Below are positions 47,801 through 57,381 of a stretch of DNA of 64,000 nucleotides, in pieces. This stretch comes from Dryomyza anilis (Eukaryota > Arthropoda > Insecta > Diptera > Dryomyzidae). The translations under genes and the position numbers were made by a program. The stretch lies in assembly GCA_951804985.1 (NCBI GenBank), contig OX638132.1:103778026-103842025 (forward strand), in the 5' to 3' direction. Every line of letters begins with the position of its first letter. Position 1 is the stretch's first letter. The notes beneath the pieces were generated by a model, which was not told where the DNA came from, did not search any database, and saw only the letters and a list, made by a program, of their open reading frames with translations.

Positions 47801-50800
47801 AATTCTTCCTCAATAAAATTATTTACCGAGATAATTCTTTAAAAATAAAAACATGTTGAAGAAAACCAACCTTAATGTACAATAATCCGAATTCTAAATA
47901 AATTTCATAAAAACAAATTTGATGGGAGAAAATATCATTGTTATTCGCTTCACACAAATTTTTGAGAATATTAATTTAGTATTTTTCTAAATAATTTATG
48001 GGAAACATTTTTCTAGGAAATATTTGTTTGTGGCACATTTTTCGGGCACGAATTGTTCGTCTCCCTTAAATTGTTGACAAACAGAAAGCTTTTAGTTTTC
48101 AACTATCAATCATTTGGATTTGTATCAGTGATTATTACTGTTTTATTTAGACATGCAATACTCAAGTAATAGCAGTGAATTATTTAATTTAATGCTTTTT
48201 ATTCATTTTTTTCCATAATACACCCAATTTTATATTTCACTAAATCAGGCGAGTATTGCGTGCTATTTAAAAATCATTTTAATTTGACTCGTTTTGTGAC
48301 ATTTGTTTGACATTTTATTTTTGTTAATGGTTCGTTAGTTATTTTCATGCTTATCTGAACAAAATAATTAATAAAATTTCAATTTACAAAAATAAATTAT
48401 TTTTGCATTAAGTAAAATTAAAATTTATCAAACATCATTCATCTTACAGTCGGACATTATAATCTTAATTGTATGCAACATGTCATGACCATATTGTAAT
48501 TTATTTAAATATACATTTATGTTATTATACGTTTTTTTAAAATTATAATAATTGTAACTGGTTTTTCAAGTTGAGACTTATCGTAATTTTTATTGTTTCA
48601 TGTTAACTACAATCGATATTATTGAGTGTTTACCGCATATGTAATGAGGTTGATTGACTGAGAATCGTTTACACATTGAATACACCTATAGATTATCAAA
48701 AAAAAAGTAAATATGTAAAAATTTATTTATTGAAAGTTTTTAGTAAAAATTTGTATTTTTTTTGCGAATTTATGATTAAATTATGATTCATTAATGATTC
48801 ATTTATGATTCATTAATGATTCATTTATGATTCATTAATGATTCATTTATGATTCATTAATGATTAAATTATGAGTCATTTATGATTCATTAATGATTCA
48901 TTTATGAATTATTTATGATTAATTTATGATTAATTAATGATTAATTTATGATTAATTTATGATTAATTTATGATTTGTTTATGATTAATTTATGATTAAT
49001 TTATGATTAATTTATGATTAATTTATGATTAATTTATGATTTATTTATGATTAATTTATGATTAATTTGTGATTAATTTATGATTAATTTATGATTAATT
49101 TATGATTCATTTATGATTAATTTAGGATTAATTTATGATTAATTTATGATTGATTTATGATTAATTTATGATTAATTTGTGATTAATTTATGATTGATTT
49201 ATGATTAATTTATGATTAATTTAGGATTAATTTATGATTAAATTATAGTTAATTTATAATTAATTAATGATTAAATTATGATTCATTTATGTTTCATTTA
49301 TGATTAACTTATGATTAATTTATGATTAATTTATGATTAATTTATGATTAATTTATGATTAATTTATGATTACTTTATGATTAATTTATGATTTGTTTAT
49401 GATTCAATTATGATTAAATTATGATTAATTTCTGATTCAATTATGATTAAATTATGATTAATTTATGATTTCTTTATGATTAATTTATGATTCATTTATG
49501 ATTGATTTATGATTAATTTATGATTAATTTGTGATTTATTTATGATTAATTTATGATTAATTTATGATTAATTTATGATTAATTTATGGTCAAAATTTTA
49601 ATGGTGAGGAACAGTTTTGTGTCATGAGTAAAGTAAAGTAGAAAAAGTAAAAAGAAATGTATTTTAAGTAAAACTTAAAATTAGCATTTTCCCCAAATGA
49701 ATATCCCAAAATGAGTACGACGTAAATCACGAGTCTAAAGACCCAACGAGGCCCAACAATTCATCATATTTCGCAACCCTTTGAATCTTTTTTTAATTTA
49801 TTAAATGTCTTAATTTATTTTGATTAATTAAGAGGCTGCTTCAAGCTAAGAACTAATGAAAATCACATAACCCCACTCATATGAAAACAAATTGTGTCTG
49901 TAAAATTAATTGCATACATGCGCATAATTTTATAAAACAGTTATAAATCTGTAAAATATTTCAAGTGCTTTATTCTGAACAAAGATAAATGTTTTTCGAC
50001 CGAAATATAACCCTACCCCATCCACAATTCTCAGGAAAACAAACTTTTGCAGCAAAACACGCAAAAACTTTTATAATCCAAAGTTTTTTGTTTTAATATT
50101 TCAACACGGAAATCAATTTAGTTGAAACAAAAGTTTGCCACATTCATTTATATTGGTTGCTGTGGGTTTTCCAACCATTTACCAAACATTTCCAACCATT
50201 TGCAACCATTTGCAACCATTTACCACCATTTACCAACTAACTCCACACACTAGTTATTCGCTAAAACAGAAAACAAATTAAATTAATTGTAAAAGGTTCT
50301 GCCTTTTCAGCAAAACATCCAACACATAAATGTCCAAAACAATTTGGCAATTAGCTAAATAACTTTAGGACAATCTGGTCCTTATTTGTGTCGCTTCCAA
50401 AAAGATTTAAATCTTTTACCCGAAATCTTAAATGCACGAAAAGTGCGAAAAGATGGTCAGCATTTTACCCGGGGGACTTGTGTGGTAAATATTTTCTTGC
50501 CTTCAAGATATTTCCCTCTTAGTTATAGCTCCAACAGACAGTGGTTTGAGGTGACTAAATTGTTATGTTTTAAGTGATAATTACCCTCGGTGCATTTGCT
50601 AAAGGCCTACTTAATTTATGTATTATTTTTGGTACCCCATCTTTGCCTCACTGTTGGTAAAACGTAGTACTTCGTTGTACTTGCCTAGATTGGCTGAAAT
50701 GATTTTAATTACTTTGGTGTGCGATAAAAGTTAACTTTAGTCTCCTGCAAATGTGACGCAGCTGCTTTGAATTTGTTTTAGCGCCGACGGTATAATTTTA

Positions 50801-53800
50801 TGGAGCCAAATTGGGGGTAGATTTATAATTATGATGAGGGTTTCTGATGCTTGAAGTGTGAAGTTAAATAGAGCAATTGACTTGAATTGAAATTTGTGGA
50901 CACATTCATTTTAATGCGCTGAATAATGTAAGGATGCAGAAAAGGTTTCTTAAAGTGATTTTTATGATTGGTGAAAAATATATTAGCAGATTTTTGTTTA
51001 GTTTTTTGAAAATTACAGATTACGATTTCTCTAAAAAGGTGCAAATGTTGAACACCCCTATATTTATTTTTATAATAGAAAAAACAAAAGATAATATAAA
51101 ACATATGTCCCAATTTGACAGTGAGTAATTTATGTTGTTTCGAGATTCATAAGATTTAAATGCATATTTTTCAAACAACATAATAAACGGCATAACCCTC
51201 ATTTCTCTTCAGAAAATCATTTGTAAAAGCCGCCAATGTAAATCATTCGAAAACAAATAAATTACAACGAAAAAGAGCGCAAATTAATATGCAATAAATT
51301 ATCAGGGAATAGACGTGGGTTTCGTGAAAAGTGAGCGGGAGTCGTTTAAAATTTAATCAACAAAAGTTATTTTTTTTGTTTTCGCCACTTTGACATACAA
51401 TGTTGATTGCCAAAAATTGTGCGCATTTGTATCTAAATTTTGAGGAAAATTCCGACTTCTCCTTGTGGCAAAAATGGTTCAAACTTTATCTTTTTGTGTG
51501 CGTTGGCATAGAGGTAATAAATTGCGATTGAAATATTTTAATTAAAGCAAATGCTAATAAATAGTACTATGTGAAGGCGACAAAGATAAAAGGATATATG
51601 CTGCAATTCGACTATGCCACTGGTGTCCAATTAATGCCGTGAAAAGGCTGAAATTTCAATGAGTTAATTTTCGCATAATCTAAGTATAGGAAAACTTCAA
51701 AATCCAGGCGTATATTACACTTCATCACATGCCCGTTTATCATTAAATATTTATAATATCATTACCACTAAATTTAAATGCGTGCTTAGTGCAAAGTTTT
51801 GCCTTATCCTTGCGCGCCGCACATCCTTGAGACATTAACTGTCATTATGGCAAAACTTTAGCATGTGAAACACCCACGTGTCATGAATAGTTGATGCGTA
51901 ATGTAGACGATTATCAAATGATATTTGACGAAAGCTTGTTTGGAAAACTATCCTCAACTAGGAATAATTAGCTTACACAAAACCGTATGGTGGTATGGCA
52001 ACATTTTAAATACGTTATTAGTTATGTGTTAAAATGTGTTCATAATGAGGGTGGAAAAACTTTTATAACTATGGAGTAATTTGAAACATATTCAATTTAC
52101 TTAATAATTTCTAATATCGGGGTGGTTTTTATTTGATATAATAGTTTTATATCATATTCATATTTATAAAATTATATATAACAAACAATTCTTTAAAAAA
52201 ATGAAATATTGGTAAAAATTTTAGATTTGTAATCACAATTGGAGTTCACAAGTCTCGTAGGGAGTTGAAAATTCTTTTAGTATACGATTTTTTTTTTATA
52301 TTTTTAGATGATTTTTAATTAATTAATATTTATAAAATTATATATAACAAAGAATACTTTAAAAAAAATAAATATTGGTAAAAATTGAAGATTTGTAATC
52401 ACAATTGGAGTTCACAAGCCTCGTTGGGAGTTGAAAATTCTTTTAGTATTCGATTTTTTTTTATATTTTTAAATGATTTTTTAGGAATGTAACCATATGG
52501 TATGTTTTTAAAAAAATAGATAAAAAAGCGTAATAGTTTAAATTCAAACAAATACTAAAATTAGTCCATTTGTAATGAATACATTACTATTAAATTAAAA
52601 ATAAACACAAGTACAAATTTCCATATATTTTAAACATTAAAAATACTAAAAATTACTTAAAACTTCAATGGGAAATTTTACTTATTTTGCTCAAAATAAT
52701 ACCTCACAGTTCATAAGTATCTCTCTTTATCAACGAAATTTGCTTAACAACACATAATAGATATCATAAACTAACAGTTACCTTATATCTGTCAAAATAT
52801 TATAGCAGAGAGTATTTAAAAAATTGTCTTTGAAAAACTGTTTCAATATGGTAACAAATTTCTGAAAAGGTTAACAATAAGTTTTAACAAAGTACCTTTT
52901 AAATTAATATAATAGTGTATAGAGGTCAAAATCTTTGTTTTAAAAACGAAGTTCGAACAAAAAAAAACGGAGTTAATTTAAATTTATAAAAAATGAATGC
53001 TCCCACTATGCGTTCGGTTCTATATTGAAACGAAAATGCCGAAGTATTTTTGCCATATCGAAATCAGTTCTCACAATGGTATTATATTATTATAGAGATT
53101 TTTAAATCGGTTGACAGATATCGAACCGACAAATCGAAGTTATATCGAAATGATCTGATCTAGAAAAATTATCGATATCAACATTTATTATAAAATTAAA
53201 ATCGATAATAACTTTATTAAGTATTCTTCGCTTAATACTTCGAAAAATCAACGTAACGTACCTCATAAAAAACCATTATAAATTAGATTCGAACACTTCG
53301 AAAAATTGAATTAGATTCGACATATGAACGAAAACAAATTTTAATATCGAAGTCTCATTGAGAATTCTACGAGGCATCTAAAGGGTCAGAGCCTAGTAGA
53401 AATTTATCATATTAGAGTAAACATGATAATGTTTATATGACCAAGTTGGTCATATAACTCGTAAGGTTATGTCATGCCACGGAATTATTTCCAGAGTTAT
53501 CATATCACAGAAAAAATAATTGACTTAATCAATTGTAATTACATGCATTTGTCAATCCAATTCATCCAATAGTCAATCCAATCCAATTCACTAATTTATT
53601 GAAAACATATGCTATTCTTCGTTAAATCAGCAATTCCGTTTGCTAATATGAATATTTGTACGTCAATGCAGCAAATTAATCAATCGGCGCAGTTTTAGCA
53701 ATTATATTTGTTAAAACTGCGCCGACAAAACTATTTGCTGCATTGACGTACAAATATTCATATTAGCGACTGCAATATAACGAATATATATTGCTCATAT

Positions 53801-56630
53801 AACGAAGAATAGCAAATGTTTTCATTAAATTAGTGAATTTCATTGCTGGATTGATTAACGAATGCAATTAATATCGGTATCTATATTTACGTCTATTATT
53901 TTTTCTGTGTAGAATACGATGTTTCTAGATTTACGTAAATCCACATTATCTCAAGTTTACCAGCACATTTTTTTAATATTTGTATTTAAACCCAATTATT
54001 TTTTGAGATTTCTATTACAAAAAAAGATAGAAACTTTTACCAAAAGCTGTACAATGTAAATATCCATGAGCGGTTAACATTAGAGTCGAAAGATTATACA
54101 ATAAACCAAGGAATAACATTTTTTGTTAAATTCTAAAATATTATGTTCAGAGTTTTCGATTTATAGGGTCATGTATATATAGGATGGTGGACCATTAAAG
54201 TGTAAAACCATTTTCACAATATTAAGAGTTGGAAATTTGGTTTGCTATGGAATACAGGATACAAAATCCAACTGTAAAAAAGTGTAGCCGTAGTCCATCT
54301 ACCTTTACAAAATCCAATCTGTGACTACTTTATTTAAATATGCTATTAATTTTATTGGTTCTATGGTTCATATTTGAGATTATATTCCGTCGGAATTTTT
54401 CAGATCGAAAACATTTTGTATGGAATTTGTATACAACATATTTTTTCAAGGAATTATTCCGAACGAATATTTTGTGTTCGAGTATTTAATACTCATCAGA
54501 ATAACATTTTTCTTTTCAAAATAAAAATAAAACAGAAAATGTATTTGTAATATTCGTAAAAATGTTAGAAGGTTATGTTGGATATTGTCCTGGGCTATTG
54601 TATATTAAGATTTTAAGATTTCAGAATTTGGGAAAAGGTGGATTTTGTGCTAAATGTATTTTAAAATGGTACTGCTTCATTGCAATTCGAATAATATATA
54701 TTCTTAACAAACTTTTAAATTACCATCAAATGCTTTAAAGAACTATAGACCCCCAACTGTTTAAATTTGTCCCATCCGATTATGAATCCTCTGAAAAAAT
54801 ATACCAAGTAATGGTAACGACCAAAGTTAAAAAAACATGGCGCATCACCCCGCTCCTGCGCATACGCCAAGCCCTACCCCATACATATGATTTTCATGAA
54901 CTCAAATATATATCAAATTATTATGCGGGTGTTTCTGGTAGTGGTGGTAGCATCGTTACAGTTGTTGGTAATTTTCATCATGACTGCTTTTTGTCACTGT
55001 CGCTCTGAGGCAAGGGTCGGTCGGTCGTTCTCATCCTTCGTGGGGGAAGTTTAACCAAGTAAAACTGTCATGGCTGCCTCACTCGCACCCATCCACCCAC
55101 ATCTACAGCCTGCTGTGGCCCATTGATAATTGATGCACTGCATGCATTGAATAATTAAATAGTTGATTGTTGGCAGCGCATAAAATCCATTTAAACCCCT
55201 TTTGTGCTGTCATTTGCAAAGTCTACTACAAAGTAATCTGTAGCACATGGGCGGACGGAGTAGGTGGGTGCAAAATGCAATTAAACCCAATACAAAACAA
55301 TATAGCAAAATTAATTTCGAATTATTTGCCAAAGGTGATACGGAGCGAATATGTTGTGTTTTTAGTCTAATTGATTTCTAAATGCTCGTTAACCTGCCCG
55401 GTAGCACACACAGCCTTCGTCACCCAACATTGGCCTCCTAACGATGCCATTAATATTGAATTTGATTAGTTTTAAATCGGCGCAATGTCTGGTAATGGCT
55501 GTGCATGGTACTCAGTCGTTAGGTACCCCCACACGGTTGACTTAATTATGTCGTTTAAGCAGAATTTCCGATGATAACTGTTGTGTCCCAAATGATTTTC
55601 TAATTTATTTAATCAGTTATATTGTGTATTAGTTTTATTTGTTCAACAGTAAAAATAGAAAATTAGTAGTAATAATTTTCCATACACATTTGATAATCGG
55701 CTTTTAATTGAGCCGCTATTTATGACACATGCTTCATTAACTATTTGCGATGTTATCTTCATTTAAACATTTTTTTCTGTATGCATAGAGTCATTTGAAT
55801 GTGAATTAGTAATCATAATTTTGAAAATTAAAATTGCATACTTTTAAAAGTAATACTAACTATACTTAAAATTATATAATAGCAGATTCACAGCACGTTT
55901 CATGAACAGGCAGAAAATAGGCAGACTTATACCCATTTTCTGTATTTCGAAACGAACGTCAAAATTTCGTCACAAAAATTCTGATTTCATGTTACTTGAC
56001 TTTTAAAATTTTGAAATTTAATTAAAATTACGTCACTTTCATCTATTAGAGTTTCGTTTCGAAATACAGACTGCTTCAAATATTACGAAAAAAATTTAAT
56101 AATATGCTTTGAGCATGCCGAATTTTCACTAGGTGGTTACGAAATTCCAAAAATGTTCATAGCCGCAATCGGTAATTTTTCTGTTTTACCGAAATATGTC
56201 CGGAAATAATCCAGAAGAAGTACAGACATTTTGCCTCGGATGATATGTATAAATTTCCGAAGATTAGTATACAAAAAAATGGTTTATATCTTGTTTAGCT
56301 AATAGTGAGGTGATCCATATTACTCAAGTTTTCGTATATAATTCCCCTAGTTTCCGATTCCATTTTAAATTTAAAACTTAAACAATATCCCAAACGGTCT
56401 CTAACTTCTCCACTATTCTCTGTCATTTCAGACGTCAAACAGCCGAGGAACGCGAAGCCGAACGTCAGGCGGCAAATCGCTTAATGCTCTCACTGCAGGC
56501 GGAGGCAATTAGCAAAGGATTTGCGCCACCACCAGCGCCCCCTATGGGCGCACAACAGGTAAACGGCGCTCCGTTGGCGGCGCTGCACGGTCTACAACCA
56601 TGGGCCGAGTCACATGCGGCCGGGTGCTAA
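29687..56630 (+). CDS. C15: TLX-family homeobox transcription factor C15 (clawless), four coding exons
   Basis: Spliced coding sequence joins 29687-29838, 33605-33954, 43017-43245 and 56432-56630: 930 nt, 309 residues plus TAA. Each junction has GT..AG borders and keeps frame (split codons Ser51, Ala168, Arg244). Domains: acidic Ser/Asp/Glu N-terminus (1-50); eh1-like repressor motif PFSISRLL (68-75); a six-alanine run (127-132); a PLTW motif around Trp147 resembling a PBC-binding hexapeptide; the [10 protein letters not shown] lead-in; homeodomain 188-247; then a conserved [15 protein letters not shown] extension. Homeodomain residue 47 is Thr, with Gln50 and Asn51, diagnostic of the TLX class. 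From family knowledge, Drosophila C15 is a nuclear DNA-binding factor acting with Aristaless in the distal leg and antenna, and in amnioserosa. The length is close to the fly orthologue (about 340). TLX/C15 identity is firm; the symbol assumes the fly orthologue. Confidence 0.95.
31099..31320. mobile_element. Foldback MITE with GGCTCCATAGAA arms
   Basis: 222 bp. The left end TACATTGAAAAAAATAGTTT pairs with the right end AAATTGTTTTTGGGGTGTA. Inside these, GGCTCCATAGAAAATTATTC pairs with ATATATTCTATGGAGCTGAA. The ends begin and finish with TA, as in M1, but the sequence is different. Confidence 0.8.
32048..32361 (-). mobile_element. tRNA-derived SINE, family A, copy 2 (complete, with target duplication)
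   Basis: Read on the minus strand it begins GTAGCCGCGGTAGCTCAGTG (A box), then ACTGCGAGCC and CCCCGGTTCAAGCC (B box). The family body follows, ending CTGTAGCGCCAAACTAAT plus a poly-A tract. The 10-bp AATGTATATT occurs on both sides (32038-32047 and 32362-32371), a target-site duplication from LINE-mediated insertion. This is the best full-length copy, about 314 bp. Confidence 0.92.
33605..33954 (+). CDS. C15: C15 coding exon 2 (eh1 motif, poly-Ala, hexapeptide-like Trp)
   Basis: The acceptor follows a long pyrimidine tract ending TTATTGTAG at 33604. The exon encodes Ser51 to Ala167 and leaves one G. Near its start is an FxIxxLL motif (FSISRLL, residues 69-75), the eh1-type signal that recruits Groucho co-repressors. 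A Tyr/His/Ala-rich stretch with six alanines (127-132) and the PLTW motif (144-147) follow. The donor GCAG|GTGAGT is strong. An antisense open frame of 112 codons over this exon is a shadow of its GC-rich codon use. Confidence 0.93.
34228..35640 (+). mobile_element. Cluster of at least three CAACC-type MITEs
   Basis: Consecutive partial copies share CAACCAACTCTTTG-like words, GACTATAATCAATTTCGAAC, CGCCAACCGAATATGGCAGT, CCAACAAATTTG and the end CAACCTCATGTCAAACGTAG followed by ATTTTTCTGTGTG (at 34613-34650, 35035-35065 and 35595-35630). They match 46240-46545 and, inverted, 3593-3898. A local inverted pair AAATCGGTTGCTATAGCCA lies near 35270-35320. Confidence 0.7.
35641..36776. other. Repeat-poor block within intron 2
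   Basis: 35800-36770 is more GC-rich than the rest of the intron and matches no repeat family here, apart from a short CAGACAGACAG run near 36230. A TAATTA homeodomain-type core is present near 35847. No coding exon is supported. Confidence 0.35.
36777..37906. mobile_element. Foldback-type element rich in CAACCGAA words
   Basis: Left end near CACAGAGAAAAACAAAATCG; right end TTCATTTTCTCTGCGTGTAT. Inside are many CAACCGA and TTGGTTG words in both orientations, a perfect 21-bp hairpin at 37021-37073, and an internal CACACAGAAAAAAAAGTATA start near 37312 that suggests a nested MITE. The exact limits are uncertain. Confidence 0.5.
37021..37073. repeat. Perfect 21-bp inverted repeat, 11-nt loop
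   Basis: The arm 37021-37041 (core AACCACAGCAAGGT) is the exact reverse complement of 37053-37073 (core ACCTTGCTGTGGTT). The loop is TCTGACAACCG. Confidence 0.95.
37907..39240. other. Repeat-poor stretch within intron 2
   Basis: Moderately AT-rich with no assignable repeat and no supported exon. Small minus-strand frames at 38144-38359 and 38356-38583 lack recognisable features. Confidence 0.3.
39433..39640 (+). mobile_element. MITE family M1, copy lacking the right terminus
   Basis: Starts TACACCCAGAAAAAAATTCT and follows the family sequence to AATAGTAAAAAACTATTATT, then passes into an ATTATTAAAT microsatellite instead of the CTGGGTGTA end. Confidence 0.85.
39971..40194 (+). mobile_element. 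MITE family M1, complete copy
   Basis: 224 bp, TACACCCAGAAAAAAATTCC to TTTTTTTCTGGGTGTA, with an interior nearly identical to the copies at 22207 and 39433. Confidence 0.92.
40815..41000 (+). repeat. Dispersed repeat, second copy of 5270-5455
   Basis: Holds ATCGCCGATATGACATTTAA, TTGTATTGATTAAA, an ATTAATTA-rich stretch, GAGCAAAAATTAAAG and a TTATTTTATATATG run in the same order as the upstream copy. Confidence 0.6.
41001..43016. other. 3' part of intron 2, no repeats recognised
   Basis: Moderately AT-rich sequence up to the exon 3 acceptor. Frames at 41369-41617 and 41701-41973 are short and unrecognised. An ATTCAATTCAATTCAATTCA run lies near 41145. Confidence 0.35.
43017..43245 (+). CDS. 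C15: C15 coding exon 3 (most of the homeodomain)
   Basis: The acceptor TTCTTTTCAG ends at 43016. The first two bases complete Ala168. The exon then encodes [14 protein letters not shown] and homeodomain residues 1-56 plus part of 57 (protein 188-244). Visible homeodomain hallmarks are Leu16, Phe20, Trp48, Phe49, Gln50, Asn51, Arg53 and the WFQNRRTKW core, with Thr at 47 where most classes have Ile or Val. The donor GGAG|GTAAGC splits the codon for homeodomain Arg57. Confidence 0.96.
43903..44509. repeat. Inverted repeat (~75-bp arms) enclosing an M1-like palindrome and SINE copy 3
   Basis: Arm 43903-43977 (AGGAGTTTTAAAAAATATTT, GGCAGATCAAAACGTTTC) is an imperfect reverse complement of 44435-44509. 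Between them are an M1-like interior (43980-44095) and the SINE. AAGTGGGAAA / TTTCCCACTTTA words recur outside the arms at 43438, 43467, 43757 and 43955, so a larger decayed element of about 1.1 kb is likely. Confidence 0.7.
44104..44402 (-). mobile_element. tRNA-derived SINE, family A, copy 3
   Basis: The minus strand starts GTAGCCGCGGTAGCTTAGTG (A box), then CGAGCCGAAAGGTCCCCGGT and TCAATCCCGGAC (B box). The body matches copies 1 and 2 up to CTGTAGTGCCAAACTAGTA. It has no long poly-A and no clear target duplication. TAATAAAAGATAAGTTAT occurs near 44019 and again near 44413, flanking it, but these probably belong to the host repeat. Confidence 0.88.
44540..45950. other. AT-rich intronic sequence
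   Basis: No exon, repeat or RNA gene recognised. The parts around 44820-45060 and 45540-45720 are somewhat less AT-rich. Confidence 0.3.
46240..46545 (+). mobile_element. CAACC-type MITE
   Basis: Carries GCGCCAACCACATC, TTAGTCGGTTGTTATTGTCA, GGCAGTTCCGCCAGCAAAT, TTAGTTGGTACAACTAACTT and CATTCTTCCAACCTCATGTC. It is homologous to 34228-35640 and, inverted, to 3593-3898. Confidence 0.7.
47156..47441 (+). repeat. Tandem duplication, period 143 bp
   Basis: CCTCTACGGTTCTTTCTATT begins at 47156 and again at 47299. The two copies run nearly identically through ATGTCCCGAGAATTCTTC and GCGATAATGCTTTCCAGAGA, with one or two differences (for example CCCCAAGACA versus CCCTAAGACA), so the duplication is recent. 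Confidence 0.95.
48768..49588 (+). repeat. 11-bp minisatellite, unit TTAATTTATGA
   Basis: About 75 units of TTAATTTATGA with variants such as TTCATTTATGA and TTCATTAATGA, filling about 820 bp. The first 130 bp alternate TTCATTAATGA and TTCATTTATGA, a 22-bp higher-order period; the rest is more uniform. No coding. Confidence 0.95.
49590..52160. other. Mostly repeat-poor intronic sequence
   Basis: No gene or assignable repeat. Short direct repeats of CAACCATTTACC/CAACCATTTGC occur at about 50170-50240. The portion 50340-52000 is comparatively complex and may hold conserved non-coding DNA. Confidence 0.3.
52161..52492 (+). repeat. Tandem duplication, period 166 bp
   Basis: TATTTATAAAATTATATATA begins at 52161 and 52327. 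Both copies continue through AATATTGGTAAAAATT, ATTTGTAATCACAATTGGAG and GGGAGTTGAAAATTCTTTTA. Differences are scattered and few. Confidence 0.92.
53506..53909. mobile_element. 404-bp foldback element with CACAGAAAAAATAAT ends
   Basis: The ends CACAGAAAAAATAAT and ATTATTTTTTCTGTG are exact inverted copies. Arms pair over most of their length (GCTATTCTTCGTTA with AACGAAGAATAGC; CTAATATGAATATTTGTACG with CGTACAAATATTCATATTAG). The centre pairs CGGCGCAGTTTTA with TAAAACTGCGCCG. No coding capacity. Confidence 0.92.
53910..56431. other. 3' part of intron 3
   Basis: AT-rich from 53910 to 54780. GC-richer and repeat-free at 54790-55560 (possible regulatory block). A GGAAATAAT/GTCCGGAAATA-type repeat remnant lies at about 56130-56260. 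No exon supported. Confidence 0.35.
56432..56630 (+). CDS. C15: C15 coding exon 4 (homeodomain end, C-terminus, stop)
   Basis: The acceptor CTGTCATTTCAG ends at 56431. The first A completes homeodomain Arg57. RQT closes the domain, followed by [19 protein letters not shown], a basic/acidic helix-like extension typical of TLX proteins, then a Pro/Ala-rich stretch and the C-terminal [18 protein letters not shown] is at 56628-56630, with an in-frame TAG just after it. A CAG|GTAAAC sequence at 56556-56562 looks like a cryptic donor but lies inside well-conserved coding sequence. Confidence 0.94.
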
Positions 56631-57300
56631 TAGACGGCGGGAAATTAAGCCGTGCCGCGCGGAGAACGTTAATTTGTGATATGCAATTTGTACATAGAAA
56701 ATATTTTAAGTATAACGTAATAAATGTAAAAACCAGAACAGCAAAATCTTCATAATCTCAAATTATTACATAAGCCTTTAACTTAACTTACAGTATAAAT
56801 AAAACATAGACTAAGCAATAAATAGTGAAAAAACAAAACTTATCGCTTCGAAACAGTTTTATTAAAAATCTATAAATTATAAAAAGAAAAACAATAGTTT
56901 AAATATAAATGTATATTATTCTAGTATTAATTGTAATATTATTGCAAAACAGCTGTTGTATCTCGATGTAATTTGTAAATAACCAATTAAGTCACAGTTT
57001 AAATAAAACAAAAAAATCTCAAATAGTATTTTAAGTCACTTTAATAATATATATAGTACGCCGAAGCAATAGTAAGGATAATCATAAATCTAGATCAATT
57101 GTGTGAATTCTTTGTTTTTGAAATTTCGAATTCTATGCTTTGTATACATTGATTTCTTTTTCTTTTGTATTGTTATATATTCTTGTATTATATACGGGTC
57201 TGTATACAAATCTTATTAATTGCTAATTTTAGGTATTATATATAAAATACTATGTAATCAAATTTAGTAGCGTATACATTACAAAATAAAACTTATATTC
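56631..57300 (+). terminator. C15 3' UTR region with clustered poly(A) signals
   Basis: After the stop the sequence becomes AT-rich and carries several AATAAA hexamers: 56719-56724, 56798-56803, 56817-56822, 57002-57007 and 57285-57290. No repeat is recognisable until the foldback element starting at 57382, so transcription probably ends within this 670-bp interval, perhaps at alternative sites. Which signal is used cannot be told from sequence. Confidence 0.6.
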
Positions 57301-57381
57301 GAAACTAATTATCACTTTGTTTATTATTTTCTAGTACCTTTATTTTTGAAAATTTCCGGTTGCGGTTGAACATCAAGAGAT

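Larger units (their letters stand above)
45950..47850 (+). repeat. Degenerate array of GAGACAATTCTTCCCC-type words
   Basis: The words GACAATTCTTC, GAGACAATT and AATTCTTCCCC recur dozens of times at irregular 15-30 bp spacing, mixed with TATAAAACTTCCGAAAC-like segments. A CAACC-type MITE (46240-46545) interrupts the array. The word resembles the GTAGAATTCTTCCCG unit of repeat C, though I cannot show common origin. Confidence 0.6.
43246..56431 (+). other. C15 intron 3 (13.2 kb), splits homeodomain codon 57
   Basis: Bounded by GTAAGC and GTCATTTCAG. Contents in order: an M1 fragment (about 43355-43431), an inverted repeat flanking SINE copy 3 (43903-44509), AT-rich sequence (44540-45950), a GACAATTCTTCCCC-type degenerate array with a CAACC MITE (45950-47850), an 11-bp minisatellite (48768-49588), a repeat-poor part (49600-52080), a 166-bp tandem duplication (52161-52492), an ATCGAT-rich segment (53030-53360), a foldback element (53506-53909) and mixed sequence to 56431. 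The interval 54790-55560 is GC-richer and repeat-free. Confidence 0.85.

Noticed and set aside
56556..56562. Alternative splice donor CAG|GTAAAC inside exon 4
   Set aside because: The sequence on both sides continues the C-terminal region typical of C15, and the frame runs to a stop 68 bases later. Use as a donor would need cDNA support.
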